From Patescibacteria group bacterium UBA1372 (GTDB lineage Bacteria; Patescibacteriota; Microgenomatia; UBA12405): a stretch of DNA of 38,655 nucleotides. The stretch lies in the NCBI GenBank assembly GCA_002306295.1, contig DBRI01000022.1, positions 15,734 to 54,388 on the forward strand, written 5' to 3'. Within the stretch, counting starts at the first letter, position 1; every line of letters begins with the position of its first letter. Below, in pieces: positions 7,851 through 16,405 of this stretch. A model generated the notes under the pieces. It was not told the DNA's origin, made no database searches, and worked only from the letters and a program-made list of their open reading frames with translations. The position numbers and the translations under genes were made by a program.

Positions 7851-8963
7851 ATAACTAAATCAGATAAAAATAGCCCAGACACACCAAAAATTGCCATTTT
7901 TTACGACTGGCTAAATCAGTGGGGTGGCGCTGAAAGATTACTCTTAGATATCTTAAAAGTATTTCCTCAAGCCAAACTTTTTACTACTATCCACAACCCC
8001 ACCAAAACTCCCTGGTTAAAACAAGATGTCAGTGCTTCTTTTTTAAATAAATTTTGTAAAAATAATTCTCCTCTGGTTAGTCTTCTGGAGCCTATTGCTG
8101 TTGAAAATTTTGATTTTTCTTCTTTTGATATTGTTATCAGTCTGACCAGTCAAAACGGTAAAGCCATACTGACTCCGCCCCAAACCTGCCATATAAGCTA
8201 TCTACTGACTCCAAACCGCTACCTCTACCAATACACATATCCCAAATTTTTAAATAAATTTATCGACATTTTCCAAAAAATAGATTTTATTTACTCCCAA
8301 AGACCCGACTATTACATAACCATTTCCAAAACTGTCCAAAACCGTATCAAAAAAATATATAAAAGAGATTCAATTATTGTTTACCCTCCAATTGACCCCA
8401 AATTTAAACCTCTAAATTCACATTCAAACCAAAATTATTATTTGGTAGTTTCCAGACTGGTTAAACACAAAAGAGTAGACCTGGCTATAAGAGCTTGCCT
8501 TAAACTAAATAAAAAACTTATCATAGTTGGTAGCGGTAGATATCAAAACCAACTCAAAAAAATAGCTAAAAATAGCAGCTTAATAATATTTTTAGGACAA
8601 GTAGGGGAGAAGAGACTACTAAAACTTTATCAAAATTGCTCTGCACTTATTTGCCCCCAACTTGAAGATTTTGGCTTAACTTCCCTAGAAGCTCAGGCCT
8701 GTGGAAAACCTGTCATTGGCTTTAATCAAGGTGGTACAAAAGAAACCGTTATTAACGGTAAAACAGGCGTTTTATTTAACTATCAGACTATTGACTCTAG
8801 CACGAAAGCTATCATTAAATTAGAATCTATTAAAATTAATCCCACTGATTGCCAAAAAAACGCATCTAGATTTTCCAGATCATCTTTTATGATAGACTTT
8901 AAAAATCAAGTCCAACACTTATGGAGATTACACCAAAGCCAAATCACACTCAAAACTTCATAG
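7851..8963 (+). CDS. GT4 glycosyltransferase (WbaZ-like) with apparent ATA start
   Basis: The frame is open from 7848 (TAG at 7845-7847) to TAG 8961-8963 and encodes a complete GT4 enzyme. The N terminus is KIAIFYDWLNQWGGAERLLL, followed by ISYLLTPNRYLYQYT and the C-terminal donor site EDFGLTSLEAQACGKPVIGF. The first in-frame ATG (8442) would remove about 200 residues, including the GGAE loop. No ATG, GTG or TTG exists between 7848 and the conserved N terminus. ATA at 7851, 5 nt after an extended -10, is the best candidate and gives 370 aa; ATT 7890 is an alternative. The family usually has about 370 residues, so the length fits. The gene overlaps the manC-like gene by 43 nt. Confidence 0.8.
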   Translation: MTKSDKNSPDTPKIAIFYDWLNQWGGAERLLLDILKVFPQAKLFTTIHNPTKTPWLKQDVSASFLNKFCKNNSPLVSLLEPIAVENFDFSSFDIVISLTSQNGKAILTPPQTCHISYLLTPNRYLYQYTYPKFLNKFIDIFQKIDFIYSQRPDYYITISKTVQNRIKKIYKRDSIIVYPPIDPKFKPLNSHSNQNYYLVVSRLVKHKRVDLAIRACLKLNKKLIIVGSGRYQNQLKKIAKNSSLIIFLGQVGEKRLLKLYQNCSALICPQLEDFGLTSLEAQACGKPVIGFNQGGTKETVINGKTGVLFNYQTIDSSTKAIIKLESIKINPTDCQKNASRFSRSSFMIDFKNQVQHLWRLHQSQITLKTS

Positions 8964-10024
8964 CAATTTTATGTGGTGGCTCTGGCCCCCGACTCTGGCC
9001 ACTTAGTAAAGCCTCAAATCCCAAACAATTCCTACCTGTTTTAAGTCCTGACTCCCTTTTGACTCAAACTGTCAACCGGGCACTAAAAATTGTCCGTCTC
9101 GACCACATTTATATAGTCACTAACCGTAAGTACCAACAGACAATTAAAATTCATCTGCCCGCCAATTTTCCCCCACAAAACATCATCTTTGAACCTCAGA
9201 AAAAAAATACATTAATGGCCATGCTCTACACCGGTCTTTTGATAGAAAAAAAACACCCCCAGGCTACCATTTCTTTCTTTCCTTCAGACCACTACATTAA
9301 AAACCAAAAAAACTTTGTTAGCGACATTAAAAAATCATTTAGTTTAGCTAAAACCACTAATTCTATAGTTATCTTTGGCATCAAACCTACGGGTATAAAT
9401 TCCTCTTATGGCCATATTCAAATTAAAGATAAACAAAAAGATTTTTACACCATAAAAAAGTTTATTGAAAAACCAGATCTAAAAACAATTAAAAAAATAT
9501 CTCAAAATAATACTGTTTTTTGGAATTCTGGCATTTACACTTTTACAGTTAAAACTCTTATTGATTTGGTAGAAAAATATCAACCTCAATATTCTCTCAA
9601 TCTTATCGACAAGAATTTATCCCGCGCTTATCAAAGATGTCCCAGTCTATCGATTGATGTTGGCATTTCTCAAAAAACCAACCAGATAGTTTTAATTCCG
9701 GCTAGCTTTCTCTGGAGCGATGTGGGGCAGTGGAATTCAATTCATAAGCTTTTACCAAAAAATGCAGATCTGATCAGTAAATTTAGTAAAGATAGCTTAT
9801 TTTTATCAGTCGATTCAAAGAATTGTTTGGTCTCAGCTTCTCCAAATAAACTTATTGGTTTGGTTGGTGTCAAAAATCTGGCAGTTATAGATACCCCTCA
9901 GGGACTTTTAGTTTGTCGCTTAAAAAAATCTTATTCTGTTAGAGATTTGGTAAGCCTAATAATCTCACATAAAAACACCTCCTCTTATTTTTTAGACAAA
10001 TATGACCCAAACAAAGCCAGTTAA
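8921..10024 (+). CDS. manC: Mannose-1-phosphate guanylyltransferase
   Basis: Makes GDP-mannose from mannose-1-phosphate and GTP. The nucleotidyltransferase signature is at residues 19-37 (GGSGPRLWPLSK, then PKQF), followed by EPQKKNTLMAM, FFPSDHYI, FIEKPD and FWNSGIY, all typical of the GMP family. At 367 residues it is the guanylyltransferase alone, without the isomerase domain of bifunctional enzymes. The usual Thr in GGxGTRLWP is Pro, a noticeable change in the phosphate-binding loop. It should supply GDP-mannose to the glycosyltransferases around it. It overlaps both neighbours (43 and 23 nt). Confidence 0.92.
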   Translation: MEITPKPNHTQNFIAILCGGSGPRLWPLSKASNPKQFLPVLSPDSLLTQTVNRALKIVRLDHIYIVTNRKYQQTIKIHLPANFPPQNIIFEPQKKNTLMAMLYTGLLIEKKHPQATISFFPSDHYIKNQKNFVSDIKKSFSLAKTTNSIVIFGIKPTGINSSYGHIQIKDKQKDFYTIKKFIEKPDLKTIKKISQNNTVFWNSGIYTFTVKTLIDLVEKYQPQYSLNLIDKNLSRAYQRCPSLSIDVGISQKTNQIVLIPASFLWSDVGQWNSIHKLLPKNADLISKFSKDSLFLSVDSKNCLVSASPNKLIGLVGVKNLAVIDTPQGLLVCRLKKSYSVRDLVSLIISHKNTSSYFLDKYDPNKAS

Positions 10025-10670
10025 ATTTTATCAACTTAGGGTATTTTTATTTCCTATTTTTAAAAGAATCTTAGACATTATAGGCTCTCTCTTTCTGATT
10101 ACACTTTTCTCTCCTTTTATGGTTTTGGCCGCTATACTTATTAAACTAACCTCACCTGGCTCTATTTTTTTCTGTCAAAAAAGAGTTGGTAAAGATAGTC
10201 AGCCTTTTTTGATGTACAAGTTTAGAACCATGTACACCGGTGACAACGACCAAAGATTAAAACAATATCCGGACCTTTGGAAAAAGTACAAAGAAAACGA
10301 CTGGAAACTTCCCATAAATGAAGATCCCCGGGTCACTCCCATTGGAAAGATCTTACGCATGATTAGTCTGGACGAATTTCCTCAAATGATAAACGTTTTA
10401 AAAGGGGATATGACCTTAGTTGGCCCCAGAGCTTACCGGGAAGAGGAGTTACAGGAATATGCCCAAAAATATCCCGAATCTATAAAACACATCAAAATTA
10501 TCCGATCAGCCAAGCCCGGTATCACCGGTCTTTGGCAAACATCAGGCCGAAATGATTTATCTTTTATCAGCCGGGCCAAAATGGATGCCTCTTATATTAA
10601 GAGAAGATCTTTTAGAAAAGAGCTTCTGATTCTTCTAAAAACACCTTTTTGTATGCTATCGCGCTGGTAA
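10002..10670 (+). CDS. Polyprenyl-phosphate sugar-1-phosphate transferase
   Basis: 222 residues, equivalent to the catalytic C-terminal half of WbaP/WcaJ-type initiating enzymes (bacterial sugar transferase family, monotopic PGT). A re-entrant hydrophobic helix (about 20-48) is followed by FFCQKRVGKD, YKFRTMY, LDEFPQMINVLKGDM, LVGPRAYREEE and KPGITGLWQTSGRND. It transfers a sugar-phosphate from a nucleotide sugar to undecaprenyl phosphate at the inner membrane face and so starts glycan assembly. It closes the glycan operon. The large N-terminal multi-spanning part of WbaP is absent, as in PglC-like small enzymes. Confidence 0.92.
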   Translation: MTQTKPVKFYQLRVFLFPIFKRILDIIGSLFLITLFSPFMVLAAILIKLTSPGSIFFCQKRVGKDSQPFLMYKFRTMYTGDNDQRLKQYPDLWKKYKENDWKLPINEDPRVTPIGKILRMISLDEFPQMINVLKGDMTLVGPRAYREEELQEYAQKYPESIKHIKIIRSAKPGITGLWQTSGRNDLSFISRAKMDASYIKRRSFRKELLILLKTPFCMLSRW

Positions 10671-10687
10671 AATTTTTAAAAATAGGC

Positions 10688-10693
10688 TAAAAT
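10688..10693 (+). promoter_or_regulatory. -10 hexamer of the DUF4012 gene
   Basis: TAAAAT lies 9 nt before ATG 10703 and 17 nt after the preceding stop. The start codon falls at about the expected transcription start, so the mRNA is probably leaderless. No good -35 is visible. Confidence 0.5.
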
Positions 10694-10702
10694 TTTACTT
10701 GT

Positions 10703-12694
10703 ATGCAAAATCCCAATCAAGACATAGTTGGTAGAAATGTTTTTGAAACAACCGAACTCAAACCGGTTCCCAAAGTTTCAAAAAAAACCAAATCTAAATT
10801 CATCCTCTTCAAAAATCCAAAAGTTAAAAAAATAGTAGTCACTGTTTTACTTAGTGTTTTTGGATTTATTGCCCTTATTTCTATCTTTTTACTTATTTTT
10901 GCCTATATTCCAGGTAAAAAAGTTTACGCTGACTTGATGGTGTTAAAAACTAAACAGGATCAGGTCAAAAGTGTTCTGGACTCAAAAAACTTGGATTCAA
11001 TGGAGTCTCTTATCAAAGAATTTGAAGTAGACATTTCTAATCTGGATACAGATTATCAAAAACTTAAAACTATTGGCGCTCTTCCTGTCATAAAAAATTA
11101 CTACCAAGATGGAAAAATTTTGCTTCAAGCCGGTAGTCAGTCTCTCCAAACCGGTCAAATTTTACTAAATGCCGTCAAACCATATCAGGATTTTCTAGGT
11201 CTAAAGGCAGAAGCCACTAGTAGCGCTGATACTACCGAAGACAGAATTGCCTTTTTAACCGAATCAGTTGAAGGCTTACTTCCTCACTTAGACGAAATTG
11301 AACAAAAACTGTCATCAATAAAAGATTTAGTCTCTCAAATTGATTCAAGCAGATACCCACAAAATTTTCAGAATTTTGAAATCCGCCAAACAATAATCAA
11401 AGCTCAAAATAGTCTTGATGAAGTTCATACTCTCTTAAAAGATGGCCGGCCTATTTTAGAAAATGTCTCCTGGCTTCTAGGTAAAGACTCACCCAGAAAA
11501 TATTTCCTCCTCTTCCAAAACGATGCCGAACTCAGACCTAGTGGTGGTTTTTGGACCGCCTACGGCATTCTCAAAGTTGATAATGGTAAAGTTACCCCGC
11601 TTATTTCTGACGATATCTACTCTCTGGATAACAAGTTTAAAAGTACTATTCCGGCTCCCAGACCCATCAGAGACTATCATATCAACGTACCCTATTGGTA
11701 TCTTCGGGATATGAACATTTCTCCAGATTTTCCGACTAATGCCAAAACTTTTTTAGAAAACTACAAAAAAATTAGTTCTGAAACTTTTGATGCTATTATT
11801 GCCATCGATACTTCAGTTTTAGTCGATTTAGTCGATGTATTGGGCAGAATTGGAGTACCTGGTTATGGTAATTTTTCCTCCGAACCGGACAAAAGATGTT
11901 ATGGCTGTCCCCAAATCATCTATGAACTTGAGTATATTGCCGGTAAACCCAGAAGCTATATAGTCGATGATAGAAAAGGCTTTTTAGCTCCCCTGATGCA
12001 CTCAATTTTAAGTAATGCCATGGGTGCTCCTAAGGAAAAAATTACTCCACTAGCTCAAGCTTTCTTTAAAAATATTCACAACAAGCATATTATTTTCTAC
12101 TTTTTAGATGAGAAGCTTCAACAGGCCGGTAATCTGGCTAACATTACTGCCTCAATCCAAAAAACAGATGCTAATACTGACTATCTTCATTTAAACGACT
12201 CCAACATGGCTTCAGCCAAAACAAATTTATTCTTAGAGCAGACCATAAAACATCAAATAATTAGTAAAGATGGCCAAGTCTCTCATCAGGTCACAGTTAC
12301 CTATACTAATCCCTACAAAGCCAGTAATTGTAACTTGGAAAAAGGTGACCTTTGCTTAAACGCCCCCAAATACAGAGATTGGTTTAGATTTTACACACCC
12401 GTGGGTTCTACTCTGACAAAAATGACCGGTTCGGAAATTCAACCGCTAGAGTATCAGGAACTGGAAAAACAAGTTTTTGAAGGCTTTTATGGAGATAAAT
12501 ATCCTCTCTATGCTCAATCAAGTAATAAAGTCTCAATCCAATACACATCATCAGTTCCAGCCTCAAAGGATTATCAGATTTTACTTCAAAAACAAGCCGG
12601 TACCAAACCAGTAAACTATCAACTGGTTGTCAATGGCGTTGACATGGAACCGTTTAGTTGGGTTTCAGATAAACTCCTAAAATTACCTTTATAA
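10703..12694 (+). CDS. DUF4012 domain membrane-anchored protein
   Basis: 663 residues: a cytoplasmic N-terminal tail, one transmembrane helix at about residues 45-68, and a long extracytoplasmic part. Residues ~80-240 look helical and coiled-coil-like. The segment FLLLFQNDAELRPSGGFWTA is the recognisable core of DUF4012 proteins, common in CPR bacteria and Actinobacteria near polysaccharide genes. It somewhat resembles LytR-CpsA-Psr-type proteins in its arrangement (anchor plus external domain), but function is unknown. Its position right after the initiating sugar transferase supports a role in surface glycan export or attachment. Confidence 0.85.
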   Translation: MQNPNQDIVGRNVFETTELKPVPKVSKKTKSKFILFKNPKVKKIVVTVLLSVFGFIALISIFLLIFAYIPGKKVYADLMVLKTKQDQVKSVLDSKNLDSMESLIKEFEVDISNLDTDYQKLKTIGALPVIKNYYQDGKILLQAGSQSLQTGQILLNAVKPYQDFLGLKAEATSSADTTEDRIAFLTESVEGLLPHLDEIEQKLSSIKDLVSQIDSSRYPQNFQNFEIRQTIIKAQNSLDEVHTLLKDGRPILENVSWLLGKDSPRKYFLLFQNDAELRPSGGFWTAYGILKVDNGKVTPLISDDIYSLDNKFKSTIPAPRPIRDYHINVPYWYLRDMNISPDFPTNAKTFLENYKKISSETFDAIIAIDTSVLVDLVDVLGRIGVPGYGNFSSEPDKRCYGCPQIIYELEYIAGKPRSYIVDDRKGFLAPLMHSILSNAMGAPKEKITPLAQAFFKNIHNKHIIFYFLDEKLQQAGNLANITASIQKTDANTDYLHLNDSNMASAKTNLFLEQTIKHQIISKDGQVSHQVTVTYTNPYKASNCNLEKGDLCLNAPKYRDWFRFYTPVGSTLTKMTGSEIQPLEYQELEKQVFEGFYGDKYPLYAQSSNKVSIQYTSSVPASKDYQILLQKQAGTKPVNYQLVVNGVDMEPFSWVSDKLLKLPL

Positions 12695-12695
12695 A

Positions 12696-13250
12696 GTGTC
12701 TTACTTAAAAACTAAGGCAATAATAATCAACAAAAAGGTTTATAAAGAAAACGACCTTTTAGTCACTGTCCTAAGTCAAAACCAAGGTAAACTTTTTTTT
12801 ATTGCCAAAGGTGCTTCTAATTCTAAAAGTAATCGAAACGCAACCCTTCAGTTGGGAAATATAGTTAATCTTGACCTGTACAAAAAAAACGATTTTTATT
12901 GGTTATCTGACTCTGTTACTCTCAAAAACTTATTTAAAAATAGAAAAAGTTTAAATCAAATCAAGTTTACTTTTTATTTTTTAGAAATCTTAAATCAATT
13001 AGTCTCTGAAAATCTTGACCAAGATCTATTATTTGATAAATCAATCAGCCTAATTTTGGCTATCGAAAACAAGTCTTTTACTAAATATGTTGACCATTTA
13101 ATCGATTTAATTAAAATCTTAGGCTATGGCATACCTGAAAACATTACTACCAGTCAAAGACAAGGCCAATATCTGACTTGCCAAAAACTTCTTATAAACT
13201 ACATCCAAACAATTATCGAACTCCCCCTCCAAACCTCAAAAATAATTTAA
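12696..13250 (+). CDS. recO: DNA repair protein RecO, short form
   Basis: 184 residues from a GTG start one base after the preceding stop. The N terminus (residues 1-75) is the RecO OB-fold: LKTKAIIINKKVYKENDLLV, GKLFFIAKGA and LQLGNIVNLDLY. RecO helps load RecA onto SSB-coated DNA and anneals strands. The family usually has 230-250 residues with a C-terminal zinc finger. That finger and part of the helical domain are missing here, so the protein is a reduced version. It is not obviously disrupted, because it ends cleanly before the glyS promoter. Confidence 0.75.
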   Translation: MSYLKTKAIIINKKVYKENDLLVTVLSQNQGKLFFIAKGASNSKSNRNATLQLGNIVNLDLYKKNDFYWLSDSVTLKNLFKNRKSLNQIKFTFYFLEILNQLVSENLDQDLLFDKSISLILAIENKSFTKYVDHLIDLIKILGYGIPENITTSQRQGQYLTCQKLLINYIQTIIELPLQTSKII

Positions 13251-13254
13251 TATT

Positions 13255-13263
13255 TGCTAAACT
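13255..13263 (+). promoter_or_regulatory. Extended -10 of glyS
   Basis: TGCTAAACT, with the hexamer TAAACT at 13258-13263, ends 6 nt before the glyS ATG (13270). The gap is too short for a ribosome site, so the mRNA is predicted to be leaderless. Confidence 0.55.
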
Positions 13264-13269
13264 ACCACT

Positions 13270-14580
13270 ATGAAAGACTTAGTCAGCAAAATTGTAGCTC
13301 TAGCTAAAAGAAGGGGAATAGTATTCCAAAACTCTGAAATTTATGGCGGTGTCCAGGGTTTCTACGATTACGGTCCAATCGGCTCATTGATGAAACTCAA
13401 CTGGAAAAACCTGTGGTGGACTGATAATGTGGTCAACCGAGCCGATGTGGTTGGCATAGACGGCTCTATCATTACTCATCCAACTGTTTGGCAGGCCTCC
13501 GGTCATGTCAAAAATTTTGGTGATATTTTGGTTGAATGTAAAAATTGTCATAAAAGATTTAGGCCCGACCTGATTGATAACGCCAAAAAATGCCCCGAAT
13601 GCGGTGGCCAATTTACCGACGCCCGTTCTTACAATATTCTTTTTAAAACTGAGATTGGTGTTATTGAAGGCGAAAAAATGCGGGCTTATTTGCGTGGTGA
13701 AGCCTGCCAAAATATTTATTTAAATTTTAAAAATGTAGTTGACTCCTCTAGAGTCAAAATACCTTTCGGTATAGCTCAAATTGGAAAAGCCTTTAGAAAT
13801 GAAATTACACCTAAAAACTTTTTGTACCGGACTCGCGAATTTGAACAATGGGATATTCAATATTTTGTAGAAGCTACCCAAATGGACAAATGGTACGACT
13901 ACTGGAAACAGCAAAGAATGGATTGGTATCAAGGTTTGTTTAACTCTAAAGCCGATCTCCGTTTTAGACAACACCTCAAAGACGAATTGGCTTTTTACGC
14001 CAAAAAAGCCTTTGATATTGAATATAATGCACCCTGGGGATGGGCTGAAATGGAAGGTATTCACTGGAGAGCAGATTATGACCTGACTCAACACTCTAAG
14101 TTTTCCGGTAAAGACTTGTCTTACCTTGACCAAACTACTAATAAAAAATATATTCCCCATATAGTTGAAACTTCAGGCGGTGTCGATCGAAGCTTTTTCT
14201 TTTTATTGCTTGATGCCTACCAAGAGCAAACTATGGACAATGGTGAAACCAGAATTTACTTAAAAATCAATCCCAAAATTGCCGCCTACAAAGTGGCAGT
14301 TTTCCCCCTAGCCTCAAACAAACCAGAATTAGTCGATACTGCCTCAAATATTTATCAAACACTTCAAAAAAGTTTTTCGGTCGACTTTGATGACAGCAGT
14401 AACATTGGTAAAAAATATCGTCGCCAAGACGAAATCGGTACCCCTTGGTGTTTAGTGGTTGATTTTCAAACACTAGATGACCAAACTGTTACTCTAAGAC
14501 ACCGCGACACTACCAAGCAAACCAGAGTTAAGATCAATAGTCTGTCAAAATGGCTGACTAAAAATTTGTCAAATTTCTAA
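13270..14580 (+). CDS. glyS: Glycyl-tRNA synthetase (dimeric class II type)
   Basis: Charges tRNA-Gly. 436 residues, near the usual ~460 of the alpha2 type. Start region GIVFQNSEIYGGVQGFYDYG, a zinc-knuckle insertion (C90, C93, C108, C111), motif 2 as FRNEITPKNFLYRTREFEQW, motif 3 as SGGVDRSFFFLLLDAYQ, and a C-terminal anticodon-binding domain (AVFPLASNKPEL to HRDTTKQTRV). It has its own leaderless-type promoter. Two large antisense open frames within it are shadows. Confidence 0.95.
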   Translation: MKDLVSKIVALAKRRGIVFQNSEIYGGVQGFYDYGPIGSLMKLNWKNLWWTDNVVNRADVVGIDGSIITHPTVWQASGHVKNFGDILVECKNCHKRFRPDLIDNAKKCPECGGQFTDARSYNILFKTEIGVIEGEKMRAYLRGEACQNIYLNFKNVVDSSRVKIPFGIAQIGKAFRNEITPKNFLYRTREFEQWDIQYFVEATQMDKWYDYWKQQRMDWYQGLFNSKADLRFRQHLKDELAFYAKKAFDIEYNAPWGWAEMEGIHWRADYDLTQHSKFSGKDLSYLDQTTNKKYIPHIVETSGGVDRSFFFLLLDAYQEQTMDNGETRIYLKINPKIAAYKVAVFPLASNKPELVDTASNIYQTLQKSFSVDFDDSSNIGKKYRRQDEIGTPWCLVVDFQTLDDQTVTLRHRDTTKQTRVKINSLSKWLTKNLSNF

Positions 14581-14593
14581 TTTCTGACATAAT
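14566..14593 (+). promoter_or_regulatory. Promoter of the lipoprotein/dcw operon
   Basis: TTGTCA (14566-14571), 16-nt spacer, CATAAT (14588-14593) with an upstream TG at 14585-14586. The ATG at 14604 is 10 nt further. The -35 lies within the last codons of glyS. This may drive the lipoprotein and the overlapping downstream cell-wall cluster. Confidence 0.55.
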
Positions 14594-14603
14594 ACTATTT
14601 ACA

Positions 14604-15275
14604 ATGACCAGCAAATTTTTAAAACTATGTCTGTTTTTAATTCCGTTGTTCTTTCTTAGCTCCTGTAAAAAAAGAACCGAAACTCAAGAACCTACTCCAA
14701 CCCCGGCCCCAAAACTAATCGAAATAGATATGGCCGATAGACCATATATTTCTCTTATTCCCAGAGCTGACGGTCATGAAATAAAATTAGTTGTCGATAA
14801 AATTCCCGATTTTATAAAAGAAATTGAATATGAATTGGTCTATACAGCCGTAGACGAAGACCTGGAAATCGAAAAAGGCCTAGCTGGCACTCTCCAAAAT
14901 GAAACTGGTAAAGCCAGCAAAGATTTACTTCTTGGCACCGAAAGCTGTACTAATGGCTGTAAATACAAATACGATACTGGTGTCACTGGTGGTTATTTGA
15001 TACTAAATTTCATTACCGCCAATAATCAAAAGGCTATTTTTGAATCTGATTTTGTCTTGTCTCAAACAGCTGAGATTAAGAAAAATGATCTAAAACTAAA
15101 TGATTTAAAAATAGTAGCTACTCCCAAACAAACCGAATATTTTATTCTGCTTCAAAACTACAACCAGGTATACTCTGTTTTTAGTAGTGGTAATGGTCTG
15201 GCTGCTATTACATCGATTTCGTCTGATTATAAAAAAGAAGATAAAACTAAACTAACTGGTGACTATTCAAAATGA
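14604..15275 (+). CDS. Predicted lipoprotein of unknown function
   Basis: 223 residues with a clear lipoprotein signal: hydrophobic residues 5-18, then lipobox LSSC with Cys21 as the lipidated residue. A Pro/Thr linker (EPTPTPAPK) separates the anchor from a beta-rich external domain (residues ~42-215) with one Cys pair (ESCTNGCKY). No known family is recognised. It overlaps rsmH by 4 nt, so it is translationally coupled to the division cluster, and a cell-envelope role is likely. Confidence 0.8.
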   Translation: MTSKFLKLCLFLIPLFFLSSCKKRTETQEPTPTPAPKLIEIDMADRPYISLIPRADGHEIKLVVDKIPDFIKEIEYELVYTAVDEDLEIEKGLAGTLQNETGKASKDLLLGTESCTNGCKYKYDTGVTGGYLILNFITANNQKAIFESDFVLSQTAEIKKNDLKLNDLKIVATPKQTEYFILLQNYNQVYSVFSSGNGLAAITSISSDYKKEDKTKLTGDYSK

Positions 15276-16156
15276 TATACCACAGCCCAGTTTTGGTAAA
15301 TGAAATTAATCAAATTCTAGCTCCTTTTGTCTCAAAAACTATCATCGATGCCACTCTTGGCAATGGTGGTCATACTATTAACTTTTTAAACCAAGGTGCC
15401 ACTGTTTTTGGTATAGACAAAGATCAAACCAATCTAAGTATTACCACCAATAGAATCCGGAAATTAAACCTAGAAAAAAATTTTACTGGTATATTATCTG
15501 ATTTTACTGATTTATCTTTAGTCTCTAAAAAACTTATTAATAGACCTGTCGATGCCATACTTTTCGATCTGGGTTTAAGCATAAACCAACAAAAATCAAC
15601 AAATAGGGGATTTTCATTTCAAGATGACCTTTCACTAGATATGCGTCTCAACCAAAATCAAAATACTCCAACGGCCAAAGACATTATTAATTCTTATTCT
15701 GTCCAAGAGCTTTTCTCTATCTTTTCAGTCCTCGGTCAGGAAGTCCATAGCCTCTTAATTGCCCAATCTATAGTTAAACAACGTCAATTAAAACAATTTC
15801 ATACCGCCAAATCTTTAGCTGATTTCATAGTATCCATTTTTAAACAAAACAATCTTAGCATAGGCAAAATCCATCCAGCCACCAAAATATTTCTAGCTCT
15901 AAAAATTGCTGTCAATGATGAGTTAAATAACCTGACATCTGCCCTAAATCAAAGCTTAAGTCTAATTAAACAATCTGGCTGGATTTTAGTTATTACTTTT
16001 CATTCAACCGAAGATAGACTAGTCAAAAATTTTATTAAATCGTCAAAAAGCCAAACAATAATTACCAATATTCTTAAAATCAAACCAAATTTTAAGGAGA
16101 TAAAACAAAATCCACTCAGCCGCTCAGCTCTTTTGAGAGCTTTTCAAAAAGTATGA
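15272..16156 (+). CDS. rsmH: 16S rRNA m4C1402 methyltransferase RsmH
   Basis: 294 residues. The SAM-binding motif IIDATLGNGGHTINFL lies near residues 25-40, followed by FGIDKDQTN, AILFDLGLSINQ and RGFSFQDDLSLDMRL. Near the C terminus, ITFHSTEDRLVKNF and NPLSRSALLRAF complete the family pattern. It N4-methylates C1402 in the ribosomal P site and is the usual first gene of dcw clusters; mraZ is absent here. It overlaps its neighbours by 4 nt on both sides. Confidence 0.95.
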   Translation: MIYHSPVLVNEINQILAPFVSKTIIDATLGNGGHTINFLNQGATVFGIDKDQTNLSITTNRIRKLNLEKNFTGILSDFTDLSLVSKKLINRPVDAILFDLGLSINQQKSTNRGFSFQDDLSLDMRLNQNQNTPTAKDIINSYSVQELFSIFSVLGQEVHSLLIAQSIVKQRQLKQFHTAKSLADFIVSIFKQNNLSIGKIHPATKIFLALKIAVNDELNNLTSALNQSLSLIKQSGWILVITFHSTEDRLVKNFIKSSKSQTIITNILKIKPNFKEIKQNPLSRSALLRAFQKV

Positions 16157-16404
16157 AAAAAACAATTTTATTTACCATTTTCATTATCCTTTTACAGATT
16201 GTGATTACTTTTTTAACTGAGAATCAAATTGTAGCCAACAGCTTTAACTATCATCAAAATTATTTGGTTTTAAATCAATTAAAATCTCAAAATCAAATTC
16301 TTTCTAACCAGTACTTAGAGTCAACTTCTCTAACTCATATCAAAAACCAAATCAGCACACTACCTTTAGCTCCAATATCTAAAATTCTAGATCTTACCAA
16401 ATAA
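16153..16404 (+). CDS. FtsL-like small membrane protein
   Basis: 83 residues: one N-terminal transmembrane helix (about 4-22), then a helical, Gln/Asn-rich stretch with leucine spacing suited to a coiled coil, then a short tail. This topology and its place between rsmH and ftsI match FtsL, which bridges FtsQ/FtsB to the septal transpeptidase. FtsL sequences are poorly conserved, so the call rests on position and topology. Confidence 0.65.
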   Translation: MKKTILFTIFIILLQIVITFLTENQIVANSFNYHQNYLVLNQLKSQNQILSNQYLESTSLTHIKNQISTLPLAPISKILDLTK

Positions 16405-16405
16405 T

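Noticed and set aside
8442..8963. A short GT4 gene from the first ATG at 8442
   Set aside because: Upstream sequence in the same frame continues the conserved GT4 N-terminal domain for about 200 residues without a stop.
13384..14473. Antisense open frames within glyS
   Set aside because: They are opposite to a clear synthetase, have no promoter or family signature, and follow its codon bias in mirror form.
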